NCBI GenBank assembly: GCA_003149345.1
Contig: QFWI01000008.1
Location: 434,001 to 498,000 of the forward strand
Length of the DNA stretch: 64,000 nucleotides
Direction of reading: 5' to 3'
From: Vampirovibrio chlorellavorus
GTDB taxonomy: Bacteria; Cyanobacteriota; Vampirovibrionia; Vampirovibrionales; Vampirovibrionaceae
Position numbers and translations under genes: made by a program. The notes below the pieces were generated by a model. It was not told where the DNA came from and did not search any database. It worked only from the letters and a program-made list of their open reading frames with translations. Positions 34,913-44,243 of this stretch are shown here, in pieces (positions within the stretch are counted from its first letter, which is position 1; each line of letters begins with the position of its first letter).

Positions 34913-35356
34913 ATGGTTAAGGTCGCCAAGGCGTTTAAAGCCGACACGGTGCATATGGGCCGCCTGGAAAAGGGGGCCGACATCATTCAGTCCCTGGAGC
35001 GATTTTGCCAGGACAACCAGATTCAGGCCGGTTGGGTCAACGTGATTGGCGCTCTGGAGAAAGGCACCATCAGCTACTACGACCAGCGGACTCATACCTA
35101 TCATCATCAACCGCTGAGTGGGGAGTATGAAATTGTCAGTTGCAGCGGCAATATTTCCCTGAAAGACGGGAAACCCTTCGCCCATCTGCATATTGTCCTG
35201 TCCGACACTGATTACCAAACCGTGGGTGGTCACTTGTGGCCAGGAACCACGGCTATTTTCGCCGCGGAGTTTGTGCTGTTTGCCTTCCAGGGTCACTCAG
35301 AAAGCGATCTTTTAGAACGCTGCCCGGATGCGCAAACCGGGCTGGCCCTGTGGTAA
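34913..35356 (+). CDS. PPC/DUF296-domain protein (147 aa)
   Basis: The protein matches the PPC (DUF296) fold, a trimeric small domain found alone in bacteria and fused to AT-hooks in plants. Visible features are RLEKGADIIQSLERFC near the start, the AGWVNVIGALEKGTISYYD strand region, a Gly-rich HLHIVLSD with conserved histidines near 85-95, and GGHLWPGTTAIFAAEFVLF near 107-125. GGAG lies 8 bases before ATG 34913, so the longer frame from 34862 is rejected. Its biochemical role is unknown, and nucleotide or DNA binding has been proposed for the family. Confidence 0.8.
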   Translation: MVKVAKAFKADTVHMGRLEKGADIIQSLERFCQDNQIQAGWVNVIGALEKGTISYYDQRTHTYHHQPLSGEYEIVSCSGNISLKDGKPFAHLHIVLSDTDYQTVGGHLWPGTTAIFAAEFVLFAFQGHSESDLLERCPDAQTGLALW

Positions 35357-35427
35357 ATCCCTGCTGAGAAAAGAGGACAACGCTGTCAAACGTTGTCAAA
35401 GGCTATCAGGGGCAACGCAGGGGCCAA

Positions 35428-36081
35428 TCAAGAGGGGCGTTTGCGAATCAGCCACAAGATGAGCATAAAGCCAATGCCGGTTAACAAGCCACCCAGATGG
35501 GCCCAAAAGTTGATGGTGGCGCTTTCCGTAACGCTCCAGACCACGAAGATCACGCTTAAAATAAAAGCCCCCCGTAACTCTTTCCAGAACGCCTGTTTGT
35601 TAGTTTGCAAGCGGGCCAGTAAGGTCAGGGTCAAATAAGCGCCCACCAATCCAAAGTCAATGGCGGAAGCCCCAAAGGTCAAGCCCTTGGGCAGCATGAT
35701 ACTGGACAGCCATAAGCCCCCCACCGCCGAGCCCAAATACAGGCTGAACAACAAGGGCGCCCCCAGCAACGGCTCCAGCAGATTCCCGAAAATCAACAGC
35801 CCGGCGATGTTATTGAACCAGTGCATGGGGTTGGCATGCAACAGGGTGGCTGTGATGTAGCGCCACCATTCTCCCTGATGCACAAACGGCGGGTAAAATC
35901 CGCCCAGGACAATAAAGCCGTCCGCCGGTTTTTGAAAACCGCTGGGGAAACTGCTCAGGGCGTAAATCAAACTCAACAGCAGCACAAAGCCCAGGGTCAA
36001 AGGGCAGCGCCGCCAAAAAGGTCGTACCGGAGGGTTCAAATCCTCATTCACGGGGTCAGGTTGGATTGGTTCTTGGGTCAT
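35428..36081 (-). CDS. Rhomboid-family intramembrane serine protease (217 aa)
   Basis: Six hydrophobic helices are visible. The rhomboid markers are present: HANPMHWFNN in the second core helix, the catalytic Ser in GASAIDFGLVGAY (the usual GASG has Ala at the fourth place), and the His in NFWAHLGGLLTG. Rhomboids cut single-pass membrane proteins within the bilayer. The N-terminal ~25 residues are Pro/Asp-rich and cytoplasmic. The GASG to GASA change might affect activity, though some family members tolerate it. Confidence 0.85.
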   Translation of the reverse strand: MTQEPIQPDPVNEDLNPPVRPFWRRCPLTLGFVLLLSLIYALSSFPSGFQKPADGFIVLGGFYPPFVHQGEWWRYITATLLHANPMHWFNNIAGLLIFGNLLEPLLGAPLLFSLYLGSAVGGLWLSSIMLPKGLTFGASAIDFGLVGAYLTLTLLARLQTNKQAFWKELRGAFILSVIFVVWSVTESATINFWAHLGGLLTGIGFMLILWLIRKRPS

Positions 36082-36198
36082 GGGCTGGGCTCAGTCGGCA
36101 GGGTCGCAATCTTTCCGAAAGGGGTTCAAGGGGGCATAGGTTCCTGATGCCTTATTACCCTAGCACAATGGCAAGCGGGCGGGACGGATCGCAGGCAC

Positions 36199-36227
36199 TT
36201 GGTTCCATCTCTTGTCCTCGTTATAAT
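36199..36227 (+). promoter_or_regulatory. Sigma-70-type promoter for gatB
   Basis: TTGGTT at 36199-36204 and TATAAT at 36222-36227 have a 17-bp spacer. The predicted transcript start lies about 35 bases before the gatB ATG. Confidence 0.6.
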
Positions 36228-36267
36228 GTGCCAATTACGGCACTAGATAGTATGAGGCATTTCCCCT

Positions 36268-37719
36268 ATGGTCACTCAAGCTCCCGTTCAGTACGAAACC
36301 GTAATCGGTCTGGAAGTTCACGTCCAGCTCAAGACCGATTCCAAGCTGTTTGACCCCAGCCCCAATGCCTTTGGCGATGAGCCCAACGTGAACATCAACA
36401 CCCCGTGCCTGGGTTTGCCCGGGGCCTTACCGGTTTTGAACCAACGGGCCGTAGAGTACGCCATCCGTTTGGGCTTGGCCCTGAACTGCCAAATCGCCGA
36501 AGTGACCAAATTCGATCGCAAGCAGTACTTCTACCCGGATTTGCCCAAGGGCTACCAGATTTCCCAATACGATTACCCCATTTGTGAGCATGGTTCCATC
36601 ACCTTGTCCAACGGTCGGCATGTGCGCATTTTGCGGGCCCACTTGGAAGAAGACGCCGGGAAGCTGGTGCATGCCGGCGCGGTGGGCTTGGCGGGCTCCG
36701 ATTACAGTCTGGTGGATCTCAACCGGGCCGGTTCTCCGCTGGTGGAAATCGTGTCTGAGCCGGATATCCGCTCCGCCGAAGAGGCCCGGGAATACATGCA
36801 ACAGATTCGCAACATCGTGCGTTATCTGGATGTCTGCGACGGCAACCTGGAAGAGGGTTCCATGCGCTGCGACGCCAACGTCAGCATTCGCCGGGTGGGC
36901 AGCACTGAATACGGCACCAAGACCGAAATCAAGAACATGAACAGCTTCCGCTCGGTGCAACGGGCCATTGAATCTGAAGTGGCCCGGCAAATCGAAATTG
37001 TGGAATCGGGCGGTAAAATCACCCAGGAGTCCCGCCTGTGGGATGAGGCCACCCAAACCACCAAGACCATGCGCAGCAAGGAAGAGGCCCACGACTACCG
37101 TTACTTCCCAGACCCGGACTTGCGCCCCCTGGCCATTCCCAGAGAACAAGTGGAGCACCTGCGCCAAACCCTGCCGGAATTGCCCCATCAGCGTTACGAT
37201 CGCCTGATTACCGGCTTTGGCCTGAGTGAGTATGACGCCGGGGTGATGGTGGAATTCAAGGAAATGGGCGACTTTTTTGAATTGGCCGTGGAGCATACTG
37301 ACAATTACAAGGCCGTTTCCAACTGGATTCAGGGCGATATTACCGCTTACCTGAAGAATAACAAGGTATCCATTTTTGAGACCAAGCTCAGCCCCAAAGC
37401 CCTGGCGGAATTGGTGCATCTGGTGGACAAAAACACCATCAGCTCCGCCATGGCCAAAAAATTGATACCGGAATTGCTGGAACACGGCGGCGAACCGGAA
37501 AAGCTGGTGCAGGAAAAGGGCATGGCCCAAATTTCCGATGCGGGCGCCTTGCGGGAGCTGATCCAGAAGGTAATTGACGCCAACCCGGCCAACGTGGAAG
37601 CCTACCGGGGCGGCAAGGATAAGCTGTTCGGTTTCTTTGTGGGCCAGGTCATGAAAGAGAGCAAGGGTTCGGCCAACCCGGAGCTGGTGAACCAATTGCT
37701 AAAAGAAATGCTGGCTTAA
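36268..37719 (+). CDS. gatB: Asp-tRNA(Asn)/Glu-tRNA(Gln) amidotransferase subunit B
   Basis: GatB is the kinase/tRNA-binding subunit of GatCAB, which converts misacylated Glu-tRNA(Gln) or Asp-tRNA(Asn). Seen in the sequence: YETVIGLEVHVQLKT at the start, NTPCLGLPGALPVLN near 47, KFDRKQYFYPDLPKGYQISQ near 87-105, GSMRCDANVSIR near 195 and YRYFPDPDL near 277. A YqeY-like helical C-terminus completes it. The length of 483 is normal. gatA and gatC are not in this window. pgk follows on the same strand after 45 bases and may be co-transcribed. Confidence 0.95.
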   Translation: MVTQAPVQYETVIGLEVHVQLKTDSKLFDPSPNAFGDEPNVNINTPCLGLPGALPVLNQRAVEYAIRLGLALNCQIAEVTKFDRKQYFYPDLPKGYQISQYDYPICEHGSITLSNGRHVRILRAHLEEDAGKLVHAGAVGLAGSDYSLVDLNRAGSPLVEIVSEPDIRSAEEAREYMQQIRNIVRYLDVCDGNLEEGSMRCDANVSIRRVGSTEYGTKTEIKNMNSFRSVQRAIESEVARQIEIVESGGKITQESRLWDEATQTTKTMRSKEEAHDYRYFPDPDLRPLAIPREQVEHLRQTLPELPHQRYDRLITGFGLSEYDAGVMVEFKEMGDFFELAVEHTDNYKAVSNWIQGDITAYLKNNKVSIFETKLSPKALAELVHLVDKNTISSAMAKKLIPELLEHGGEPEKLVQEKGMAQISDAGALRELIQKVIDANPANVEAYRGGKDKLFGFFVGQVMKESKGSANPELVNQLLKEMLA

Positions 37720-37764
37720 AGCAAAGCCCAATCACTGTCACGTTTTTTTGGGAGCGTTCAAATC

Positions 37765-38979
37765 ATGACGCAGAAATTGACCATTCGGGATATTCAAAAC
37801 TGGCAAGGCAAACGGGCCTTGGTGCGTGAGGACTTCAACGTGCCGCTGGATAACCAATTACACATCACCGATGACACCCGCATTCGGGAAGCCCTGCCCA
37901 CCTTGCAGCATTTAAGCGGTCAAGGGGCCAAGGTCATCATTATGAGCCATCTGGGGCGCCCCAAAGGAAAACCCTCCCCGGAATTTTCTCTGGCTCCGGT
38001 AGCCAAGCGCCTGCAAGAACTGCTTCCCAGCACCCAGGTTCACTTTGATGCAAACCCTTTGTCTGAGAACATTCAAGCCAAAATCGCCCAAATGGGCAAC
38101 GGGGAAATCCTGTTACTGGAAAACATTCGCTTTGAGCCGGGCGAGGAGAAAAACGACCCGGAACTGTCCAAGCGCCTGGCCGCTTTGGGCGATGTCTACG
38201 TCAACGATGCCTTTGGCACCGCTCACCGGGCCCATGCCTCCACGGAAGGAGTGGCCCATTACCTACAACCCAAAGTGGCCGGTTTACTCATGGCCAAGGA
38301 AATAGAAGCCCTGTCCACCGTGCTGAATAGCCCTGAGCCGCTGACCGCCATTATTGGGGGCAGTAAAATTTCCACCAAAATTACGGTACTGGAGAACTTG
38401 CTAGACAAGGTACAGCACCTGGTTATCGGGGGCGGCATGCTGTTTACCTTCCTCAAGGCCCAAGGCAAAGCGGTAGGGAACTCCCTGGTGGAAGAAGAGT
38501 ACGTGGAAACGGCTCGCCAATTATTGGCAAAAGGGGCATCCAAGCTGGTTCTGGCCACCGATGTGGTCATTGCCGATGCCTTTAAGGCCGATGCCGCCCA
38601 TAAAACCGTTTCGGTGGACGCCATCCCGGATGGCTGGATGGGGCTGGATATTGGGCCGGACTCCGTGGCCCACTTGCAAGCCATTCTCAAGCAAAGTCCG
38701 CTGGTCTTGTGGAATGGCCCGTTGGGCGTGTTTGAGTTTCCCGCCTTTGCCAACGGCACCCGTCAAATCGCTGATACCCTGGCCCAACTGACCGAGCAAG
38801 GGGTTTCCCGCACCGTGCTGGGCGGTGGAGACACCGTAGCGGCCATTGAGCAATTCGGCATTGATCCCAAGCGCTATTCGCACGTCAGTACCGGCGGCGG
38901 GGCAAGCCTGGAGTTCCTGGAAGGGAAAGTCCTGCCCGGAATTGCCGCCCTGGATAACGCCTCCGTCCCGGTGGCCTGA
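37765..38979 (+). CDS. pgk: Phosphoglycerate kinase
   Basis: The enzyme transfers phosphate between 1,3-bisphosphoglycerate and ADP in glycolysis and gluconeogenesis. Present are REDFNVPL near residue 22, [33 protein letters not shown] near 150, GGSKISTK near 200, [12 protein letters not shown]-type ([13 protein letters not shown]) near 314-325 and [14 protein letters not shown] near 352. The length of 404 is typical. GGGAG lies before the ATG. A hairpin lies just after the stop. Confidence 0.96.
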   Translation: MTQKLTIRDIQNWQGKRALVREDFNVPLDNQLHITDDTRIREALPTLQHLSGQGAKVIIMSHLGRPKGKPSPEFSLAPVAKRLQELLPSTQVHFDANPLSENIQAKIAQMGNGEILLLENIRFEPGEEKNDPELSKRLAALGDVYVNDAFGTAHRAHASTEGVAHYLQPKVAGLLMAKEIEALSTVLNSPEPLTAIIGGSKISTKITVLENLLDKVQHLVIGGGMLFTFLKAQGKAVGNSLVEEEYVETARQLLAKGASKLVLATDVVIADAFKADAAHKTVSVDAIPDGWMGLDIGPDSVAHLQAILKQSPLVLWNGPLGVFEFPAFANGTRQIADTLAQLTEQGVSRTVLGGGDTVAAIEQFGIDPKRYSHVSTGGGASLEFLEGKVLPGIAALDNASVPVA

Positions 38980-38996
38980 GTCATTTTGGAATGATG

Positions 38997-39028
38997 GACA
39001 GGTCTGAGTTTCACCACTCAGGCCTGTC
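38997..39028 (+). terminator. Hairpin after pgk
   Basis: GACAGGTCTGAGT pairs with ACTCAGGCCTGTC, with one G-U pair, around a short loop. No T-run follows, so it may be a Rho-assisted terminator or 3'-end stabiliser. Confidence 0.5.
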
Positions 39029-39079
39029 TGCTGTTTCGTGTCGGGCAGGCGCCCCACTGGCAAGGGCTTCTATTCAGGC

Positions 39080-39108
39080 TTGATTTTTAGCCTCATTCGG
39101 CCTATGCT
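39080..39108 (+). promoter_or_regulatory. Promoter for tRNA-Cys
   Basis: TTGATT (39080-39085) and TATGCT (39103-39108) have a 17-bp spacer. The predicted start is a few bases before the tRNA. Confidence 0.55.
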
Positions 39109-39121
39109 TTCCATTAATTAA

Positions 39122-39195
39122 GGCGGCATGGCCAAGTGGTAAGGCAGGAGTCTGCAAAACTCTCACCCCCAGTTCGAATCTGGGTGCCGCCTCCA
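39122..39195 (+). tRNA. tRNA-Cys (GCA)
   Basis: A cloverleaf with acceptor GGCGGCA/TGCCGCC is seen. The anticodon stem AGAGT/ACTCT carries loop CTGCAAA (anticodon GCA), the T loop is TTCGAAT, and the discriminator is T, a Cys identity element. CCA is encoded (39193-39195). Confidence 0.95.
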
Positions 39196-39204
39196 AAAGT
39201 TTCT

Positions 39205-39227
39205 AAAAAGGGCTTCGGCCCTTTTTT
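39205..39227 (+). terminator. Rho-independent terminator after tRNA-Cys
   Basis: AAAAAGGGC-TTCG-GCCCTTTTTT is a perfect stem with a stable TTCG tetraloop and a T-run. The following 39228-39474 shows no gene. Confidence 0.9.
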
Positions 39228-39474
39228 GCGTTTTAGCGCCTGTTCAACCCGGTTTGCCAGTATTGGGGCATGACAACTGGTTTGGAATTCCAGAGGACAG
39301 CACCCCGCAACCAACCCAAAATCAGGTGAGGCTCCCTTCACAATACGTTTGTTACTGTTTGAGTACAGCGATTTAAAAAACGCAGGCTGGCCAGTATGCG
39401 CAAAGGAGTGGTTGCACTATCGCAAAGCGAGCACAAGGTTCCACTCCCCTCGTTCGTTATTGGGTTTAAACGCT

Positions 39475-41844
39475 CTAGACATCCGGCAGGGTAAAGGCCT
39501 TGCTTTGCGCAGCGACAACATGCCGCTGACTGATGGGAAGATGCACAATAAAAGTGGAACCCTCACCCGGTTTACTGCGGGCGGTCACGGTCCCAAAGTG
39601 GCATTCCACGACCCGTTGGACGATATTCAGGCCAATCCCCGTGCCCTCAAAGGAAGAAACGCCATGGAGACGTTCAAAGACCTTGAAAATACGATCCAGA
39701 TAAATTTCGTCGAACCCGATGCCGTTATCGCTCACCAGGATTTCACACCAGTTGTTATCCAGTTCATGGACGGAAATGCTGACCATGGGGAGACTATCTG
39801 GCTTGTGAAATTTGACGGCGTTTTCAATCAGATTCAGGAATAACTGATGAAGCTGCATGGGATCACAATCAATGACCATGGTATCTCCAATGTGAACGGT
39901 GGCTTTGCAGCTTTTAATGTAAGGCTCCAAATCCCGAATGGCGCTCATAATGACATCCCTCAGGTTGTTCGGGGAAAATTGCAGCGTCTTGCGGGTTACC
40001 TTGGATAACTGCAATAAATCATCAATCAACAACTGCATCTTATGAACCGACTTTTGGATTCTTTCCAGATAATCCTGATTTTCCGCCGAGAGTTGTTGAT
40101 GGGCATTGGTCATTAAAAAATTACTAAATTGACTCACCTTTCTCAACGGGGCCTGCAAGTCGTGAGAGGCAATAATGGCAAATTGCTCCAAATCCTGATT
40201 GCTCTGGATCAAGGCCTGGGTTTTGGCCTCGACCTGAGACTCAAGTTCTTTATTCCGCTCCCGCAACTCCTCGGTTTTCAACAGCAGCAATCGGGAGATA
40301 ATATCGCGGATTTCTGTGGCGGCTAATATCTCGTAAGCGGTCCAGGGTTCGGCTTTTAATTTCACGGTTTCTTTCCACAGGGCAAAGGAGGCCCGAGGCG
40401 TCAAAACCTCGCCCGGCTTCAGAGCGTTTTTACCCTCCGTCGGATCTCCTGCCCAGCTTACCGTGTGGATTTTTTCGGGCCGAAACCAAAGCACGTAGTT
40501 CCCAGGCTCCGGTAATAGTGAAATGGCTAGCATGCCAGAGGCAACCCTGCGGTAATCCTGGGCGGGCGGGTAGGCTGTGGCCAGTTCGTCAGTGCTATAC
40601 AGAGCGTCTGTCATATTGACCTGGAGCCAATTAATCAGGGCTTTAATCTGTTCATGCGTGGGGGTAGAGCCGATGGTGTGAATGTTGACTTCGCCGTATT
40701 CTTTGGTAGTTTCGCAAATTACCGCCCCACTGGCCTGGATAAAATCGCCAATATTGGGATTAAAGTTAATCAGGGCTTCCACCAGCGTCTCCGAACGAGC
40801 CATGAATTCAATGAAATGACTTTTCATGGACTGAAGTTCCAGCTGATATAAATACTCCTTGCGTTGCAGGCGCAAACTGCATTCCATTGAAATGAAACGG
40901 GCCAGAACAATCAAAGTCGTTCGAACTTCATAAGAAATATAAATCGGACTGTAGTGATGGCAGGCAATCAGCCCCCACAGGGAATTATCAATGATAATGG
41001 AAATGGTCAGCGTGCCCGACACGCCCATATTTTGCAGATATTTGACATGAACGGGAGATACGCTTCTCAGGTCAGAAAAACTCAAATCCGGCAAATCGTT
41101 GGTTACAGGGTTGACGAGCGGAACAATGGGAACGGGCTCATAGTTGATGTCAGGAATCACCCGGAGGGTGTTGAGCAGGTAAAGCTCACGGGCCTGCCTG
41201 GGAATATCGGTGGCGGGATAGTGAAGGCCTAAATAAGATTCCAGATGGGCCTCCTTGACTTCCGCGATCACGGAGCCATGGCCACCGGGTTCGAATTCAT
41301 AGACCATAACCCGATCAAAGCCGGTGATTCGCTTGATATCGTGGATAATGGCATCCCAGAACGCTTGAGCGTCCTGCAGCGCCCGGCTTGTGGAGAGCAT
41401 ATCCTTCAACTGGCACATCAGCTCCTCGGGGCTAGACCGTGCCGTCGGCTGGACGGTTTCCAGTTCCACGATTAATAGCCCCTTGTAACGGTGGGCAAAC
41501 ACATTCAGAGACTTCGTTGGCGTACCTGGGAACTGATACTGAAATAAAAAGATGTTATTCCCCTCCAGAAGGGCCTTACGGCTTAAAGCGGTCTGGAGTG
41601 TGAGCGATTGTTCCTCGCTGAAGAGCGCCAGAAGGGAACGGTTCAACACCTCGCTGGGCTCAATGCCTAAATACCGGGCTGTGTTGGCACTGACCTGTAC
41701 CACTGTCCAGTCGGGTTCTGTACAAACCAGCAGCACCCCATGCGGTTGAATACTACCCGGTGTGTGAATGGGTTCCTTGTCACACTCGCTCAATAAATCG
41801 TCAACCTGTTTATCAATGTTCCGGCACCATGATGGCTGGAGCAT
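39475..41844 (-). CDS. Bacteriophytochrome histidine kinase (789 aa)
   Basis: A red/far-red light sensor kinase with the full PAS-GAF-PHY-HisKA-HATPase layout. The biliverdin-binding Cys is at residue 21, followed by KEPIHTPGSIQPHG. The GAF domain (about 150-320) contains YPATDIPRQAREL (PASDIP-type) and SVSPVHVKYLQNMGVSG with the chromophore-contacting His. The PHY tongue motif PRASF lies near residue 475. A coiled coil leads to HisKA with IASHDLQAPLR (His near 561), and the ATPase domain has NLIENAVKF, DNGIGF and GTGIGL. No response regulator gene is adjacent, so the partner is unknown. The position and context of the Cys fit biliverdin rather than phycocyanobilin. Confidence 0.93.
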   Translation of the reverse strand: MLQPSWCRNIDKQVDDLLSECDKEPIHTPGSIQPHGVLLVCTEPDWTVVQVSANTARYLGIEPSEVLNRSLLALFSEEQSLTLQTALSRKALLEGNNIFLFQYQFPGTPTKSLNVFAHRYKGLLIVELETVQPTARSSPEELMCQLKDMLSTSRALQDAQAFWDAIIHDIKRITGFDRVMVYEFEPGGHGSVIAEVKEAHLESYLGLHYPATDIPRQARELYLLNTLRVIPDINYEPVPIVPLVNPVTNDLPDLSFSDLRSVSPVHVKYLQNMGVSGTLTISIIIDNSLWGLIACHHYSPIYISYEVRTTLIVLARFISMECSLRLQRKEYLYQLELQSMKSHFIEFMARSETLVEALINFNPNIGDFIQASGAVICETTKEYGEVNIHTIGSTPTHEQIKALINWLQVNMTDALYSTDELATAYPPAQDYRRVASGMLAISLLPEPGNYVLWFRPEKIHTVSWAGDPTEGKNALKPGEVLTPRASFALWKETVKLKAEPWTAYEILAATEIRDIISRLLLLKTEELRERNKELESQVEAKTQALIQSNQDLEQFAIIASHDLQAPLRKVSQFSNFLMTNAHQQLSAENQDYLERIQKSVHKMQLLIDDLLQLSKVTRKTLQFSPNNLRDVIMSAIRDLEPYIKSCKATVHIGDTMVIDCDPMQLHQLFLNLIENAVKFHKPDSLPMVSISVHELDNNWCEILVSDNGIGFDEIYLDRIFKVFERLHGVSSFEGTGIGLNIVQRVVECHFGTVTARSKPGEGSTFIVHLPISQRHVVAAQSKAFTLPDV

Positions 41845-42067
41845 GGCAGTTCCCCCTAGCGAAAAGCAATCGTTGCGAGCAATCCTACAGTGTCATGTCG
41901 GACAGTTTAAATCAAATGGTTGAAAAGTAATAGCACATCCACGGGTAAATTCAGGGAAAGTGTTTTTTTGAAGTGAACATTATATACTCAACGCTAGCTC
42001 TGAGTGTGATAAGAATCCGTTGTGTAAAATATGCATTCAGACCAAAACCAATGCAACATACCAAGGC

Positions 42068-42083
42068 GTGTAACGCTTTACAC
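42068..42083. promoter_or_regulatory. Palindromic operator-like site upstream of the outer-membrane protein
   Basis: GTGTAACGCTTTACAC is a 6-bp inverted repeat with a 4-bp spacer, 60 bases before the ATG. It is a plausible binding site for a dimeric (for example metal-sensing) regulator. None is encoded nearby. The rest of 41845-42142 holds no gene. Confidence 0.35.
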
Positions 42084-42142
42084 TCACAAAATAAAGTTGC
42101 GCTGACGAACGTTTAGACTGGACGGATTTTTTACAGGGGACT

Positions 42143-43525
42143 ATGCTGAAACGCGCTGATTCATTCCGGCTATTGAGTAAACGGCTCTGTTTATGGAGCC
42201 TGTGCGGCTTGAGCAGACCACGCCCGGGTGGAATCTGGCGCCCGGTCATCCGGCTGGTGGCGATGACTCTGTGGCTCGCATTACTATGCGTAACCGCAGG
42301 GGTTCATGCCGCGGACACCCTGACTTTAGAAAAGGCGTTTCAGGAAGCGCTAGTTAATAACCCGGCACTGCAAGCCAAAAAGGCTGAACTCCTGGTCAAG
42401 GAGGCTGAAATCGTGACCGCCTCAGCCCGTCTCAATCCGGCCATTATCAGCGATAACGGGGTGGCCGAAAAAACATATCGTCTGGGCGTTGAGCAAACCA
42501 TCCGACTGGGGGGAAAGCGCCATAAACAGATCGAACTGTCCAAAGCGAGGCGGGATGTTCTGCTGGCCGAAATTCAAAACAGTGTGCAAAACCTGCGACG
42601 TGAAGTTCGCCACGCCTATACGCATCTATACGACGCCCAACAAAGGCTGGAGACCGCAGAGGATATCGCTGGCACCAATCAAAGGCTGATGATCGTGGCC
42701 CAAAAGCGTGAAGAGTCCGGCGATGTTGCGAGTCTGGATGTTCAATATGCCAAACTGGCATTTTTAAAGGCCAAAAATGATGCCTATATGGCGTTTGGGG
42801 AGGTTGCGTCAGCCAGAACCGTTTTGAATGCCCTACTAGGAAAACCGTTGGCCACCATTTGGGACTTGACGCCCCCAACGATCATCCACCCGGAAACCGG
42901 TCAAACGGTGATAACCGACAAACTGGATGAACTCATCCTGCAAGGAGAAGTGACCATCCAGCAGGCTACCCTGGAACACCTGGTGAAACTGGCTTTGGAA
43001 AACCGCTCAGAGCTTCAGCAAAATCTCAGGGAACTGACTGTTACGGATCGCCAGTTGGCCCTGGCCAAAGCCAACCGGCTGCCCGATGTCTCGTTGACCG
43101 TTGGCCCCGACTTGGTAGCAGAGCCAGGGCAGCGCCAGATCAATGTTTTCGCCATCGCCAATGTACCGGTTCCTGTATTCAATAGACAACAGGGGCCCAT
43201 CCAAGAGGCTTTGGCTCAAAAAACGCAACTGAAAGCCCAGCAGTTGGCCCTGAAAAATAACATCATTCTGGAGGTGACCAACGCCTATTACCAATTTACG
43301 GTGAATCGTCAAAGAATTCGGCAGTATGAAAAAGAGTTGTTACCCACTGCCGAACGGGTGTTGATTTTATCACGGCAAAGTTTTGAAGTGGGCAAATCGG
43401 GAATTTACCTCCCTCTGGCCGCTCAGGAGTCGTATATGAAAACACGGGTGGAGTATCTGGAGGCCCTGGATGAATTTCAAGACTCTATCAGTAACCTGGA
43501 ACGTGCCGTCGGAAAGCCACTTTAG
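42143..43525 (+). CDS. TolC/CzcC-family outer-membrane efflux protein (460 aa)
   Basis: An outer-membrane channel of the OEP family, which normally connects to RND or ABC pumps. Two OEP repeats are visible, each opening with long helices: residues about 58-250 with LTLEKAFQEALVNNPAL, and about 275-450 with LVKLALENRSELQQ. A long basic N-terminus precedes the signal-peptide core (MTLWLALLCVTAGVHA, ending near residue 57). The match is closest to CzcC/CusC-type metal-efflux members by eye. AGGGGA lies just before the ATG. No inner-membrane pump or adaptor is adjacent. Confidence 0.85.
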   Translation: MLKRADSFRLLSKRLCLWSLCGLSRPRPGGIWRPVIRLVAMTLWLALLCVTAGVHAADTLTLEKAFQEALVNNPALQAKKAELLVKEAEIVTASARLNPAIISDNGVAEKTYRLGVEQTIRLGGKRHKQIELSKARRDVLLAEIQNSVQNLRREVRHAYTHLYDAQQRLETAEDIAGTNQRLMIVAQKREESGDVASLDVQYAKLAFLKAKNDAYMAFGEVASARTVLNALLGKPLATIWDLTPPTIIHPETGQTVITDKLDELILQGEVTIQQATLEHLVKLALENRSELQQNLRELTVTDRQLALAKANRLPDVSLTVGPDLVAEPGQRQINVFAIANVPVPVFNRQQGPIQEALAQKTQLKAQQLALKNNIILEVTNAYYQFTVNRQRIRQYEKELLPTAERVLILSRQSFEVGKSGIYLPLAAQESYMKTRVEYLEALDEFQDSISNLERAVGKPL

Positions 43526-43640
43526 GAATTCTTTAGGCATTCTTGGGTAAAGAGCATAAATTCGTATTGAGATTCCGATGCCACCTGATGTTAAACGGGT
43601 AAGACCACCAACCGATTACCTGGGATAGACAACCTGGGAA

Positions 43641-43670
43641 TTGAAGTGCTGGGTTTTGCGCTTAGTATAT
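43641..43670 (+). promoter_or_regulatory. Candidate promoter for the DUF305 gene
   Basis: TTGAAG at 43641-43646 and GTATAT at 43665-43670 are 18 bp apart. It would give the lipoprotein gene its own transcript of short leader. Confidence 0.35.
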
Positions 43671-43700
43671 CGGCAATGAGTTAATGGAGAGGGTTTTATC

Positions 43701-44183
43701 ATGAGTCGAATTGATTACACACCTAAAACTATCAATCTTTTGAGCGCTGTTTTAACGATACTCCTTGGGGCAAGCATTCTGTCCGGTTGCACTGAGATCA
43801 ATCGTCCTGTCAATAAATCCATGGAACCTCCGTCAACGGGCAAGGCCTTGGTCAGGGAAGAAAATGCGCCTGCCAAAGAAACTTACAGTTCCCAAAACAC
43901 TACCGAATTCATGAAGCAGTGCCGGGAGATGATGAAACAATCCTTGAATAATCCCTTGAATAGCCCCAACTTCGCTTACGATAAGCAGTACATTGATACC
44001 ATGATCCAGCACCATCAGGGAGCCATCCAAATGGCGCAAGACGCCAGGCAAAAAGCACAGCATACAGAGGTCAGGCAACTGGCTGAAAATATCATCGAAA
44101 CCGAACAAAAAGAAATACAAAAACTGAAAGACTGGCGGCAGAAATGGTATGGAACCGAGCCCCCAAAAAGCGTCCAGCGATAA
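43701..44183 (+). CDS. DUF305 lipoprotein (160 aa)
   Basis: A lipoprotein signal (lipobox LSGC, Cys near residue 31) leads through a disordered linker to a DUF305 domain: FAYDKQYIDTMIQHHQGAIQMAQ near 92-115 with the paired His, then ETEQKEIQKLKDW near 133. DUF305 is a four-helix, ferritin-like domain often found next to copper and other metal-handling genes. Here it follows a CzcC-type channel, which supports a metal-stress role. GGAGAGGG precedes the ATG. Metal identity is not visible. Confidence 0.82.
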   Translation: MSRIDYTPKTINLLSAVLTILLGASILSGCTEINRPVNKSMEPPSTGKALVREENAPAKETYSSQNTTEFMKQCREMMKQSLNNPLNSPNFAYDKQYIDTMIQHHQGAIQMAQDARQKAQHTEVRQLAENIIETEQKEIQKLKDWRQKWYGTEPPKSVQR

Positions 44184-44217
44184 GCATTTAAACAGGAAAT
44201 ATTTGAACAGGTCTAAA

Positions 44218-44243
44218 AGAGCTGTCTCTGCGGGGGCAGCTCT
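44218..44243 (+). terminator. Hairpin after the DUF305 gene
   Basis: AGAGCTG (44218-44224) pairs with CAGCTCT (44237-44243), followed by TTGGGTTT. A weak intrinsic terminator is likely. The gap 44184-44459 shows no gene. Confidence 0.55.

Noticed and set aside
36427-37695. Long frame opposite gatB on the minus strand (422 aa)
   Set aside because: It is the antisense shadow of a strongly conserved gatB gene; its translation has His/Val/Gln-rich composition and no domain.
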